Shown here piece after piece: positions 1 to 6,024 of a DNA stretch of 10,147 nucleotides (positions are counted from its first letter, which is position 1; each line of letters opens with the position of its first letter). The notes under the pieces are model-generated. The model was not told where the DNA came from and ran no database searches. It saw nothing but the letters and a program-made list of their open reading frames with translations. The translations under genes and the position numbers were made by a program. The stretch comes from an uncultured Chloroflexota bacterium (GTDB taxonomy: Bacteria > Chloroflexota > Limnocylindria > Limnocylindrales > CSP1-4). The stretch covers positions 1 to 10,147 of the forward strand of contig CAIYZX010000189.1 of NCBI GenBank assembly GCA_903930745.1, read 5' to 3'.

Positions 1-189
1 GAGGGCCGGCTGCTGCTCACCGGCGAGACGCCATCCCCCGTGGACGTCCCGGGCGGCTGCCGCTTCCATCCCCGGTGCTGGCTGCGCGAGCGCCTGGGCA
101 ACCCCGAGCGCTGCACCACCGAGGACCCGGCGCTCCGGCCCGTTGGCCCCGCCGAGGCTGCCTGCCACTTCGCCGACACCCCCACCTGA
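1..189 (+). CDS. Oligopeptide/dipeptide ABC transporter ATP-binding protein, C-terminal end only (5' truncated)
   Basis: Frame 1 is open from the window edge to a TGA at 187-189 and gives 62 residues. They match the C-terminal tail of DppD/DppF/OppD-type ATPases (the oligo_HPY region): the segment runs GETPSPVDVPGGCRFHPRC, followed by a later Cys and a final ACHF. The four cysteines (C20, C26, C38, C55 of the fragment) are the conserved set of this tail; a [4Fe-4S] cluster has, as I recall, been reported there in a mycobacterial relative. The protein would energise import of peptides through an inner-membrane permease pair. The ATPase core (Walker A, signature, Walker B) lies outside the window, so whether it is a DppD-like or DppF-like subunit is unknown. 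The M20 peptidase starts 48 nt downstream on the same strand, which suggests one transcript for peptide uptake and breakdown. Confidence 0.85.
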   Translation, partial: EGRLLLTGETPSPVDVPGGCRFHPRCWLRERLGNPERCTTEDPALRPVGPAEAACHFADTPT

Positions 190-222
190 CACACCCCAGA
201 GCCACCGTTCCACCGTTCCACC

Positions 223-229
223 AAGGAGG
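223..229 (+). promoter_or_regulatory. Strong Shine-Dalgarno of the M20 peptidase
   Basis: AAGGAGG ends 8 nt before the ATG at 238. It fixes that start against upstream in-frame alternatives and is among the strongest ribosome binding sites in the window. It is preceded by a short direct repeat (CCACCGTT twice, 202-217) of no evident function. Confidence 0.8.
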
Positions 230-237
230 CCACCCCA

Positions 238-1404
238 ATGCCCGCCACCGAACAGCAGATCGAGCAGCTGCTCTGCGACCTCGTCCGCATCGACTCCGTC
301 ACCCCGTGGCTCATCCCGGGTGGCGCGGCGGAGGCGAACGTCCAGCAGTTCATCGCGGACTGGATGGCGGACCTGCCGGGCGTGGAGACCTGGACCGAGG
401 AGGTGGCCCCGGGCCGCCCCAACCTCTTCGCGAAGCTGCCGGGCACCGGCGGCGGCCCCACGCTGATGCTCAACTCCCACGCGGACACCGTGGGCTACGC
501 CAACTGGCGCGAGCGCGCCCTCGTCCCGGAGCGCCGCGGCGAGAACCTCATCGGCCTCGGCGCGGCGGACGACAAGAGCTCGTGCGCCATCGGCATGCTG
601 GCCCTGCGCTCGCTCGTGGAGCGTGGCGTCCGCCTGAAGGGGGATCTCATCGTCGCCACAACGGTGGACGAGGAGGGCGCGTCCATCGGCACCATCCACA
701 TGCTGGAGCGCCACCGCCCGGACGCCATCCTGGTGCTGGAGCCGGAGGGCCTGGATCGCATCGTCGTCGAGCACCAGGGGTTCGGGTGGGTCGACATCAT
801 CGTCCACGGCCGTGCGGCGCACGGCAGCGACCCGGACATGGGGATCGATGCCATCGCCTACATGGGCGAGGTCCTGGCCGGCCTCGCGGAGCTGGACGCC
901 ACGGGATTCGGGCGCGGCGAGGGCGGTCTCTCCGGCCGGACGGTCTACCACACGAGCACCATCCGGGGCGGGACGGACTACGCCACCTATCCCAGCAGCT
1001 GCGTGCTGGGCATCGAGATCGGAACCCAGCCCGGGGAGCACCTCTCGGACCGGATCGCCGAGATCGAGGCGATCTTCGCCCGGATCCGGGAGCGCCATCC
1101 CGACTTCCGCGGCGAGGTGAGGGAGCAGATCAACCGCAACCCGTTCATGCCCACGGGCTACGAGCCGCTCTTCGACGCCATCGTGGCGGCCGCCGAGCCG
1201 GTCCTTGGCTACCGCCCCGTGGCTGCGGGTCTCAACGCCTGGGGCGACTCCGGGCTGTGCGGCGAGGCCGGCATCCCCACGCTCTGCTACGGCGTCCTGG
1301 GCGGGAACTACCACGCACCGGACGAGTGGGTCTCCATGCCGGAGATGGTTGCGGCCGTCACGATCGTGGAGAACGCGATCGAGCGGTTCTGCGGAGTCGC
1401 GTGA
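238..1404 (+). CDS. M20-family metallopeptidase / ArgE-DapE-like deacylase
   Basis: This 388-aa protein has the full motif set of the di-zinc M20 family (acetylornithine deacetylase, succinyl-diaminopimelate desuccinylase, carboxypeptidase G2). These are the first metal site NSHADTVG (H81, D83), the bridging aspartate in GLGAADDK (D111), the catalytic DEE (E145 general base, E146 metal ligand), an EPEG acid (E168), the dimerisation-domain HGRAAHGS (about 190-197), and the last zinc ligand H359 in GGNYHAPDEW. Length is normal for the family and no key residue is missing. The family removes N-acyl groups or C-terminal residues from amino acids and small peptides in the cytosol. The substrate cannot be read from sequence; the neighbouring peptide ABC transporter favours peptide or acyl-amino-acid salvage over arginine or lysine biosynthesis. 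Nothing nearby belongs to the arg or dap pathways, so I give no symbol. Confidence 0.9.
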   Translation: MPATEQQIEQLLCDLVRIDSVTPWLIPGGAAEANVQQFIADWMADLPGVETWTEEVAPGRPNLFAKLPGTGGGPTLMLNSHADTVGYANWRERALVPERRGENLIGLGAADDKSSCAIGMLALRSLVERGVRLKGDLIVATTVDEEGASIGTIHMLERHRPDAILVLEPEGLDRIVVEHQGFGWVDIIVHGRAAHGSDPDMGIDAIAYMGEVLAGLAELDATGFGRGEGGLSGRTVYHTSTIRGGTDYATYPSSCVLGIEIGTQPGEHLSDRIAEIEAIFARIRERHPDFRGEVREQINRNPFMPTGYEPLFDAIVAAAEPVLGYRPVAAGLNAWGDSGLCGEAGIPTLCYGVLGGNYHAPDEWVSMPEMVAAVTIVENAIERFCGVA

Positions 1405-1430
1405 CCAACCGGGCCTTCTGGCCCTAGACT
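1401..1430 (+). promoter_or_regulatory. Candidate promoter for the DUF4328/zinc-finger gene
   Basis: GTGACC (1401-1406, 4 of 6 to TTGACA) is followed after 18 nt by TAGACT (1425-1430, a TANNNT -10). The -35 overlaps the stop codon of the M20 gene. A perfect inverted repeat, GGGCC-TTCT-GGCCC (1411-1424), fills most of the spacer. It could be an operator or a weak terminator, but there is no T-tract after it. Transcription would start near 1437, giving a leader of about 45 nt with a GGAG (1468-1471) 11 nt before the ATG. Judged by eye only. Confidence 0.35.
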
Positions 1431-1482
1431 CCGGGGCACGCCGACGGCCGTCACACCCAGGCAATCCGGAGACCGTCCGCCC

Positions 1483-2670
1483 ATGAACGACATCTGGGTC
1501 TGCACCTCGTGCAAGTCCATCAACCGGACCCGGTCCAGCAGCTGCTACGGCTGCGGCGCGCGCCAGGAGGCCGCCGCGGAGCCGGAGGACGCCCTCGGAG
1601 CGGACCACCGCGCGATCAACGCGATGGCGGAGCGCACGGTTGCCGCGTACCACTCGACGCGTCCGCTGGCGATGCTGACGGGCGCGCTGCTCGCCTTCGT
1701 GGCAGTGCTCGGCCTCACGGAGCTGGGCGTCCGCTGGACCGCCTACCCCGCGCTCCGGCAGGCGTTCATGAACGCGCTGGACGGCGGGCGGGCGCCGGAC
1801 GTGGCGCTCGCGGGCCTGGGCCCGGTGGGGACCGCAGGGCTCGCGACCCTGACCACGGTCCTGAGCCTGGCGGCGCTGGTCTCGTTCGCCCTCTGGCTGG
1901 CCATCGCCACGCGCAACGTGCCGGCGCTGGGCGGCGGCCACCCGGACCGCGGGCCGCTCCGGGTCTTCGTCTACACGCTCATCCCGGTGTTCAACCTCTA
2001 CCGCGTGCCGGGCATGCTCCAGGACGTCCTCTACCGCGTTGACTCCAGGGGCGGCGGGATGTGGATGGTGATCTTCGCCACCCTGGGCCTCGTGGGCTCG
2101 CGGTTCGTCTCGTGGATCGGGTCCTTCGTGATCGTGGGCAACGGCGTGCGCGACCTCCTTGCCGCCACCACGCCCGCTGCGCGGCTCGCCGTCTTCGGGG
2201 GGATCCTGGACCAGAGCTTCGCGCTGGAGGTGGCGGTCGCCGTGATGGTGGCCGGCGGGACCGTCCTGCTCGTGGTGCTGCTCGCCCGCGTGGAGAACCG
2301 GTGCCTGGACCGCGACGAGGAGATCCGGAGCGCAGGCTGGGCGCGCAGCGTGCCCACTGCCCCCGCCACACCGCGTGCCTTCGCCGGCCTCGCCGAGCCG
2401 CCTGCAGCTGCGGCGCCGGCATCGGACGCCGCACCCGCCACGGGCCCCGCCTACCGCTTCGGCGCGGCCAGGGCGGATCCGGGCGCGGCGGACGACGCGG
2501 CCCTGGTGGATCCGGGCGCGGCGGACGCGGCTCCGTCACCGCTGGATCCCGCCCGGGCAGATGCGGCGCCGGCTGCGCCGGCCGCCCCGGCGCCCGGCTT
2601 CAGCCACACGCCCCGCAAGTGGGGCCAGCGCGCCGCCGCGGAGCGCGACGAGGGACCCGCGGAGGACTGA
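1483..2670 (+). CDS. Multi-pass membrane protein, DUF4328-like, with N-terminal RanBP2-type zinc finger
   Basis: This is a 395-aa protein in three parts. Residues 5-24 fit the RanBP2 finger pattern W-x-C-x2-C-x3-N-x6-C-x2-C exactly (W5, C7, C10, N14, C21, C24). Residues about 60-270 form a membrane domain with likely helices near 62-83, 118-144, 160-176, 192-218 and 245-269. The stretch FALWLAIATRN followed by TLIPVFNLYRVP resembles the DUF4328 core. Residues about 290-395 are an Ala/Pro/Asp-rich, probably disordered tail containing three copies of a DPGAADD-like unit; two of these are encoded by an exact 20-nt repeat. The tail ends in a basic patch (PRKWGQR) and an acidic end. Function is unknown; the finger may bind RNA or protein on the cytoplasmic side. 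The next gene starts 21 nt downstream. A second protein with the same finger is encoded at 4362-4610. Confidence 0.75.
   Translation: MNDIWVCTSCKSINRTRSSSCYGCGARQEAAAEPEDALGADHRAINAMAERTVAAYHSTRPLAMLTGALLAFVAVLGLTELGVRWTAYPALRQAFMNALDGGRAPDVALAGLGPVGTAGLATLTTVLSLAALVSFALWLAIATRNVPALGGGHPDRGPLRVFVYTLIPVFNLYRVPGMLQDVLYRVDSRGGGMWMVIFATLGLVGSRFVSWIGSFVIVGNGVRDLLAATTPAARLAVFGGILDQSFALEVAVAVMVAGGTVLLVVLLARVENRCLDRDEEIRSAGWARSVPTAPATPRAFAGLAEPPAAAAPASDAAPATGPAYRFGAARADPGAADDAALVDPGAADAAPSPLDPARADAAPAAPAAPAPGFSHTPRKWGQRAAAERDEGPAED
2475..2567 (+). repeat. Degenerate in-frame direct repeat in the disordered tail
   Basis: GGATCCGGGCGCGGCGGACG occurs exactly at 2475-2494 and 2508-2527, a period of 33 nt or 11 codons. 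A decayed third copy starts at 2544. All copies stay in the reading frame and encode DPGAADD, DPGAADA and DPARADA, so the array has probably grown by slippage or unequal exchange under coding constraint. Confidence 0.8.
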
Positions 2671-2677
2671 GCCGCCC

Positions 2678-2683
2678 TACCAT
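2678..2683 (+). promoter_or_regulatory. Candidate leaderless -10 box for the PLP decarboxylase
   Basis: TACCAT ends 8 nt before the ATG at 2692, and the gap to the preceding stop is only 21 nt. No convincing Shine-Dalgarno lies before this ATG (only GGGG, 2-3 nt away), so transcription starting on or near the A of ATG is plausible. No good -35 is present. Read-through from the upstream gene remains an alternative. Confidence 0.3.
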
Positions 2684-2691
2684 CTGGGGCG

Positions 2692-4287
2692 ATGGACGAC
2701 CCGCTCGCACCCTTCCGCTGGCACCCGGAGCCCCAGCTCATCGGCATCCGCGATGCCGCCACCTCGCGCGCCGCCCTGGAGCGCGCCGGTGACGCCATCT
2801 GGCGCAGCTCCATGGACTGGCTCTACGGCCAGGCGATGACCCGGGCCTTCGGCCTGCCCACGGGATACGCGGAGCTGCGCCGCGCCTACTACGGCGACGC
2901 CGGCGGCCCCGGGCCCGCGCCGGAGCAGCCCGTCACGCTGGACGAGGTCCTCGCGGAGTTCGACCAGCGCATCGCGCCCCACACGCTCAACAGCTACCAC
3001 CCGCGGGCGCTCTCCTACTTCACGCCGCCCCCGCTCCTCGCGTCCATCGCGGGAGAGGTCCTGGCCCAGTGGACCAACCAGGGCATCGACGTCTGGCACG
3101 CCGGACCCATCGGCGCCTTCGTGGAGGAGGAGGTCGTGCGCTGGCTGTGCGACCTCGTGGGTTACGGCGATGGCTCGTTCGGCCTGTGCACCTCCGGCGG
3201 CGTCATGGCGAACTTCATCGCGATGGCGCTGGTCCGCGACGTCCACCTCCGCGCGCTCCGCGGCACGCCCCGCCCCCCGCGAGGCGCGGCCCTCGAGGGC
3301 GTCCGCATCTACACGGGCGACCAGACGCACTTCTCCATCGCCCGCGCCCTCGACGAGCTGGGCTTCCCGCCGGAGACGCTGGTGATCCTCCCGTCGGACG
3401 ACGGGTTCCGCCTCCATGCCGCCCCCGTGGCGGAGGCCATCGCGCGTGACCGTGCCGCCGGGCTCCTGCCCGTGGCCATCGCCTGCGTTGCGGGCTCCAC
3501 CAACACGGGCTCCGTGGACCTCGTGCCGGAGCTGGCGGCCCTCGCGAAGGCGGAGGGGCTCTGGTTCCACGTGGACGCGGCGTACGGCGGGGCCGCGCGG
3601 CTCTCGAAGCGGGACGCCGGGCGCGTCCCGGGTCTCGAGCTCGCGGACAGCGTGACCGTGGACCCGCACAAGTGGTTCTTCCAGGCGTATGACCTGGGGG
3701 CCCTCGTGGTGCGCGATGGGCGACACCTCCACCAGACCTTCGACCGGTCGCCGGAGTACTACCGCGGCGGCGAGGGAGCAACCGAAGGAGCAACCGAGGG
3801 GGCCGCGGACGGTGCCGAGGCCGAGGCCGCCCACGACAGCCACGCCGGCCAGCTGAACTTCTACAAGCTGGGCATGGAGGGGACGCGCCGCTTCCGGGCG
3901 CTGAAGCTCTGGACCACGTGGAAGCACCTGGGCACGGACGGCCTGGGCCGCCTCGTGGAGATGAACGACGACGTGGCCGCGTACCTCGCGGCGCGCTGCA
4001 ACGAGGCGGACGACATGGAGACCGTGCCCGCGGTCCCGGAGCTCTCCGTGGTCTGCTTCCGGCACCTGCCGGGCGGCGCGGCCGCGGCGGCCACCATGTC
4101 GCCCACGGCGCTGGACGCGCACCAGGACCGGCTCGCCGCCGCGCTGGAGGCGTCCGGGGACGGATGGCTCTCCACCACCACGCTCAATGGCCGCACGTTC
4201 CTGCGGGCGGGCGTCGTGAACTACCTCACGACGGAGGCGGACATCGACCGCCTGCTTGCCACGCTGCGGGGGCTGGCCACCGCCTGA
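2692..4287 (+). CDS. PLP-dependent group II amino acid decarboxylase (aromatic-L-amino-acid/glutamate decarboxylase-like)
   Basis: This 531-aa protein belongs to the pyridoxal-dependent decarboxylase family and should turn an amino acid into its amine plus CO2 in the cytosol. Visible landmarks are the N-terminal SYHPRALSYF region, the PLP phosphate region TSGGVMAN, the cofactor-stacking H213 in THFSIARA, D295 in HVDAAYGG (pyridine nitrogen partner), and the Schiff-base lysine K327 in VDPHKWFF. Aligned by hand to animal aromatic amino acid decarboxylase, Y356 in SPEYYR matches the catalytic-loop tyrosine (human Tyr332). That supports true decarboxylation rather than aldehyde synthesis. About 20 extra residues, Gly/Ala/Glu-rich and partly made of a 12-nt tandem repeat, follow this tyrosine at 359-386. 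The C-terminal FLRAGVVNYLTT is also typical. The substrate cannot be assigned. Chosen start: the ATG at 2692, since the protein begins there with the usual short N-terminal lead. Confidence 0.88.
   Translation: MDDPLAPFRWHPEPQLIGIRDAATSRAALERAGDAIWRSSMDWLYGQAMTRAFGLPTGYAELRRAYYGDAGGPGPAPEQPVTLDEVLAEFDQRIAPHTLNSYHPRALSYFTPPPLLASIAGEVLAQWTNQGIDVWHAGPIGAFVEEEVVRWLCDLVGYGDGSFGLCTSGGVMANFIAMALVRDVHLRALRGTPRPPRGAALEGVRIYTGDQTHFSIARALDELGFPPETLVILPSDDGFRLHAAPVAEAIARDRAAGLLPVAIACVAGSTNTGSVDLVPELAALAKAEGLWFHVDAAYGGAARLSKRDAGRVPGLELADSVTVDPHKWFFQAYDLGALVVRDGRHLHQTFDRSPEYYRGGEGATEGATEGAADGAEAEAAHDSHAGQLNFYKLGMEGTRRFRALKLWTTWKHLGTDGLGRLVEMNDDVAAYLAARCNEADDMETVPAVPELSVVCFRHLPGGAAAAATMSPTALDAHQDRLAAALEASGDGWLSTTTLNGRTFLRAGVVNYLTTEADIDRLLATLRGLATA
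3772..3804 (+). repeat. In-frame 12-nt tandem repeat in the decarboxylase loop
   Basis: GAGGGAGCAACC (3772-3783) is followed by GAAGGAGCAACC (3784-3795) and a partial third copy, GAGGGGGCC (3796-3804). It encodes EGAT-EGAT-EGA. The 12-nt period keeps the frame, and copy number could vary between strains without breaking the gene. Confidence 0.8.
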
Positions 4288-4317
4288 GCGTGCCCGGGGG
4301 CGCGTCTCACTCAGGTG

Positions 4318-4334
4318 CCTCGTCATGGACGAGG
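4318..4334. promoter_or_regulatory. Perfect inverted repeat, possible operator or terminator stem
   Basis: CCTCGTC-ATG-GACGAGG has 7-bp arms and a 3-nt centre. It lies 30 nt after the decarboxylase stop and overlaps the candidate -35 (TGGACG, 4326-4331) of the downstream small gene. No T-run follows, so a factor-independent terminator is less likely than a protein-binding site. Confidence 0.4.
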
Positions 4335-4354
4335 GATGGCCGATGGGGTACACA
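4326..4354 (+). promoter_or_regulatory. Candidate leaderless promoter of the small zinc-finger gene
   Basis: TGGACG (4326-4331, 4 of 6 to TTGACA) and TACACA (4349-4354) are separated by an optimal 17 nt. The -10 ends exactly 7 nt before the ATG at 4362, which would place the transcript start at or next to the A of the start codon. There is no Shine-Dalgarno. Confidence 0.45.
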
Positions 4355-4361
4355 GGGCGCC

Positions 4362-4610
4362 ATGGATCCGTCGCTGGCAGGCAATCCCGCGCCCGCCTTC
4401 CTGCTCGTGCTCGCCGTCGTCATCGGCGGCCTCGGCGCGTTCGCCCTGTACGCCCGCCGGCTGCGGCGCGAGGCGGACGCGATGCGCACGAGCCAGGGGG
4501 AGCCGGGCACGCTTGAGCTCTGGGCGTGCGCGTCCTGCGGCCAGGCGAACGTGGCGTCTCGTGACGCGTGCTTCGCCTGCCAGGCGCCCCGGGACTCCGC
4601 CGGCGGGTAG
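4362..4610 (+). CDS. Small single-pass membrane protein with C-terminal RanBP2-type zinc finger
   Basis: This 82-aa protein has one hydrophobic segment (about residues 12-30: PAFLLVLAVVIGGLGAFAL) followed by a basic stop-transfer stretch (ARRLRRE), so the C-terminus should face the cytoplasm. Residues 54-73 match the RanBP2 pattern W-x-C-x2-C-x3-N-x6-C-x2-C exactly (W54, C56, C59, N63, C70, C73). The same finger, at the opposite end of the chain, occurs in the membrane protein at 1483-2670. In eukaryotes such fingers bind single-stranded RNA or ubiquitin; their role in bacteria is not established, so function is unassigned. The start is the ATG whose upstream -10-like box lies 7 nt away. Starting further upstream would add an Arg/Gly-rich sequence that is only a shadow of the decarboxylase gene. 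Confidence 0.7.
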   Translation: MDPSLAGNPAPAFLLVLAVVIGGLGAFALYARRLRREADAMRTSQGEPGTLELWACASCGQANVASRDACFACQAPRDSAGG

Positions 4611-4615
4611 CCCGC
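4603..4615. terminator. Short hairpin between convergent genes, weak terminator candidate
   Basis: GCGGG-TAG-CCCGC has 5-bp arms with the TAG stop codon of the small zinc-finger gene as its loop, 1 nt short of the opposing FAD gene's stop. The two stops are 6 nt apart, so any transcript end here must serve both strands. No T-tract is present on either side. Confidence 0.25.
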
Positions 4616-4616
4616 T

Positions 4617-5939
4617 CTAGCCGGTTCGGCCCCGCTCCGCCTCGGCCATGGCGCGCCGGTCCTTGGCCTTCCAGTACTCGCCCGCCAGCGGCAGGAACCA
4701 GGCGCGCCCCTCGTACGGGGCCGGGACCAGCGGGAAGGAGATCGCGGTCATCGTGGGTGGCGTGGCGCCACCCACCCATTCGGCCATCCGCATCCCCAGC
4801 CACGGCATGATCGCCACGCCGGAGCCGCAGCAGCCAACGGCGTACGTCACGCCGTCGCGGCCACGCCCCGCGTGCACCATCCGGTCGTACGTGAACGCCA
4901 CGCGCCCGCCCCAGGCGTACGCCACGTGGACCCCGGCCAGCTGCGGGTGCACCTGGACCATCGCCCGCTGGAGGATCTCCGCCGTGTGCATGATGGACGA
5001 CGGCCACATGGACGCCCGGCCGCCGAACAGCATCCGCCCGTCCGGGGTGAGGCGCCAGTAGTAGAGGAAGTTCTTCGTGTCGAAGAACATGCGTCCCCTG
5101 GGGCTCACCTCCGCCGCCACCGCCGGGTCCAGCGGGTCCGTCACGATGATGAACGAGCCGATGCTCATGATCCGCCGCCGCAGCGACGGGGTGACGCCGC
5201 CGGTGTAGCCGTTGGTGCCCACGATGACCTCGCGCGCGAGGATGGCGCCGCGCGACGTCTCCACCACCTTGCGGCCATCGGCCTGGGGGCGGACCTGGTT
5301 GGCCCGGACGCCCTCGAACAGCCCGGCACCCGCCTCGTCCGCCAGGCGCACGAGGCCCGCCGTCAGCTTGCCCGGGTGCAGGCCCGCGCTGCGCTCCACC
5401 ACGAGGCCGCCGAAGTAGGCGTCCGTCCCGATCTCCTCGCGGAGGTCCTCGCGCGCCACGACGTGCGCCGGCATGTCCACCCGGCCCAGGGCCATCGCGG
5501 ACGCCGCCATCCCCTCCGCGTGGGAGGGAGCCGCGGCCAGCGAGATGTGGCCGGACTGGACGAAGTCCGCGTCGATGCTGCCCGAGCAGAGCTCGCGGAC
5601 GTGCTCGTACGCCTCGATGGACTCGCGGTAGATGCGGGTCCCCTTGGCCTCGCCGTGCATCTTCACGAGGTCCGACACACCGTGCTTGAAGCCCGGGTGG
5701 CACATGCCGCCGTTGCGCGTGGACGCACCCCAGCCCAGGCTTTCCGCCTCCAGCAGCACCGTGGAGGCGCCCAGCTCCGCGGAGCGGCGCGCGGCCGAGA
5801 GACCGGTGAGGCCGCCGCCGATGACCACCACGTCCGCGGTGTCGGGGAGGTCGCCGCCACGCCGGTGCGGAATCTCCGGCATGGTGGCCTGCCAGTAGGA
5901 CCGCTGCTCGACCGAGGCGAGCTCCTTGCTCCGTGCCAT
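4617..5939 (-). CDS. FAD-dependent oxidoreductase, DAO family (PuuB-like amine/amino acid oxidase)
   Basis: This 440-aa flavoprotein should oxidise a C-N bond, giving an imine or aldehyde plus ammonia, with FAD as cofactor. The N-terminus has the SYWQAT lead typical of gamma-glutamylputrescine oxidase relatives. It is followed by the Rossmann dinucleotide motif VVVIGGGLTGLSAA (glycines 41, 42, 43 and 46), the ribose-binding acid E64 in LLEAE, and GWGASTRNGG (about 69-78). Late motifs are WGGRVAFTYDR (343-353) and the FAD-closing GCCGSGVA (369-376). Length is normal for the family. The ATG at 5939 is chosen because a TAGGCT box ends 7 nt upstream and because the family starts here; the frame stays open far upstream but only antisense to the next gene. 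The substrate is unknown. A decarboxylase two genes away makes an amine a reasonable guess. Confidence 0.85.
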   Translation of the reverse strand: MARSKELASVEQRSYWQATMPEIPHRRGGDLPDTADVVVIGGGLTGLSAARRSAELGASTVLLEAESLGWGASTRNGGMCHPGFKHGVSDLVKMHGEAKGTRIYRESIEAYEHVRELCSGSIDADFVQSGHISLAAAPSHAEGMAASAMALGRVDMPAHVVAREDLREEIGTDAYFGGLVVERSAGLHPGKLTAGLVRLADEAGAGLFEGVRANQVRPQADGRKVVETSRGAILAREVIVGTNGYTGGVTPSLRRRIMSIGSFIIVTDPLDPAVAAEVSPRGRMFFDTKNFLYYWRLTPDGRMLFGGRASMWPSSIMHTAEILQRAMVQVHPQLAGVHVAYAWGGRVAFTYDRMVHAGRGRDGVTYAVGCCGSGVAIMPWLGMRMAEWVGGATPPTMTAISFPLVPAPYEGRAWFLPLAGEYWKAKDRRAMAEAERGRTG

Positions 5940-5946
5940 GGCGCGC

Positions 5947-5952
5947 AGCCTA
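5947..5952 (-). promoter_or_regulatory. Candidate leaderless -10 box of the FAD oxidoreductase gene
   Basis: Read on the minus strand, TAGGCT is followed by 7 nt and then the ATG at 5939. There is no Shine-Dalgarno in that gap. The region 17-19 nt upstream is a GC-rich run (GGGGC repeats on the + strand) without a recognisable -35. Confidence 0.45.
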
Positions 5953-5974
5953 CTCCGCGCCGGGGCGGGGCGGG

Positions 5975-5986
5975 GCATCGTGATGC
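5975..5986. promoter_or_regulatory. Inverted repeat 1 in the divergent intergenic region
   Basis: GCATC-GT-GATGC is a perfect 12-nt dyad 36 nt upstream of the FAD oxidoreductase ATG. It abuts a second, stronger dyad. Its placement between divergent genes suggests a regulator binding site; no adjacent regulator gene is present in the window. Confidence 0.35.
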
Positions 5987-5989
5987 ATC

Positions 5990-6008
5990 CGGCGGACCGC
6001 GTCCGCCG
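5990..6008. promoter_or_regulatory. Inverted repeat 2 in the divergent intergenic region
   Basis: CGGCGGAC-CGC-GTCCGCCG has perfect 8-bp arms and ends 16 nt before the ATG at 6025. As DNA it could be an operator for one or both divergent genes. As RNA it would be a stable hairpin in the leader of the + strand gene. The data cannot separate these. Confidence 0.45.
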
Positions 6009-6024
6009 TACTGGACGGTGAACC

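Noticed and set aside
202..222. CCACCGTT direct repeat before the peptidase gene
   Set aside because: Only two short copies in an untranslated gap; no sign of a binding-site array or mobile-element end.
75..1427. Long + strand frame of 450 codons over the peptidase gene
   Set aside because: It is rich in Arg, Gly, Pro and His with no recognisable motif, which is the composition expected from an out-of-frame reading of GC-rich coding DNA. The M20 frame has full catalytic motifs.
2677..4353. Long minus-strand frame of 558 codons opposite the PLP decarboxylase
   Set aside because: Antisense shadow with Arg/Gly/Val-rich low-information sequence; the + frame carries every PLP-fold motif.
5962..5975. 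G-quadruplex in GGGGCGGGGCGGGG
   Set aside because: Only three G-runs are present, and no fourth run lies close enough for an intramolecular quadruplex. It may simply be GC-rich promoter-proximal sequence.
6009..6014. TACTGG as a -10 box for the exported-protein gene
   Set aside because: It lacks the final T, lies 10 nt rather than 7-8 nt from the ATG, and has no -35; the match is too weak to list.
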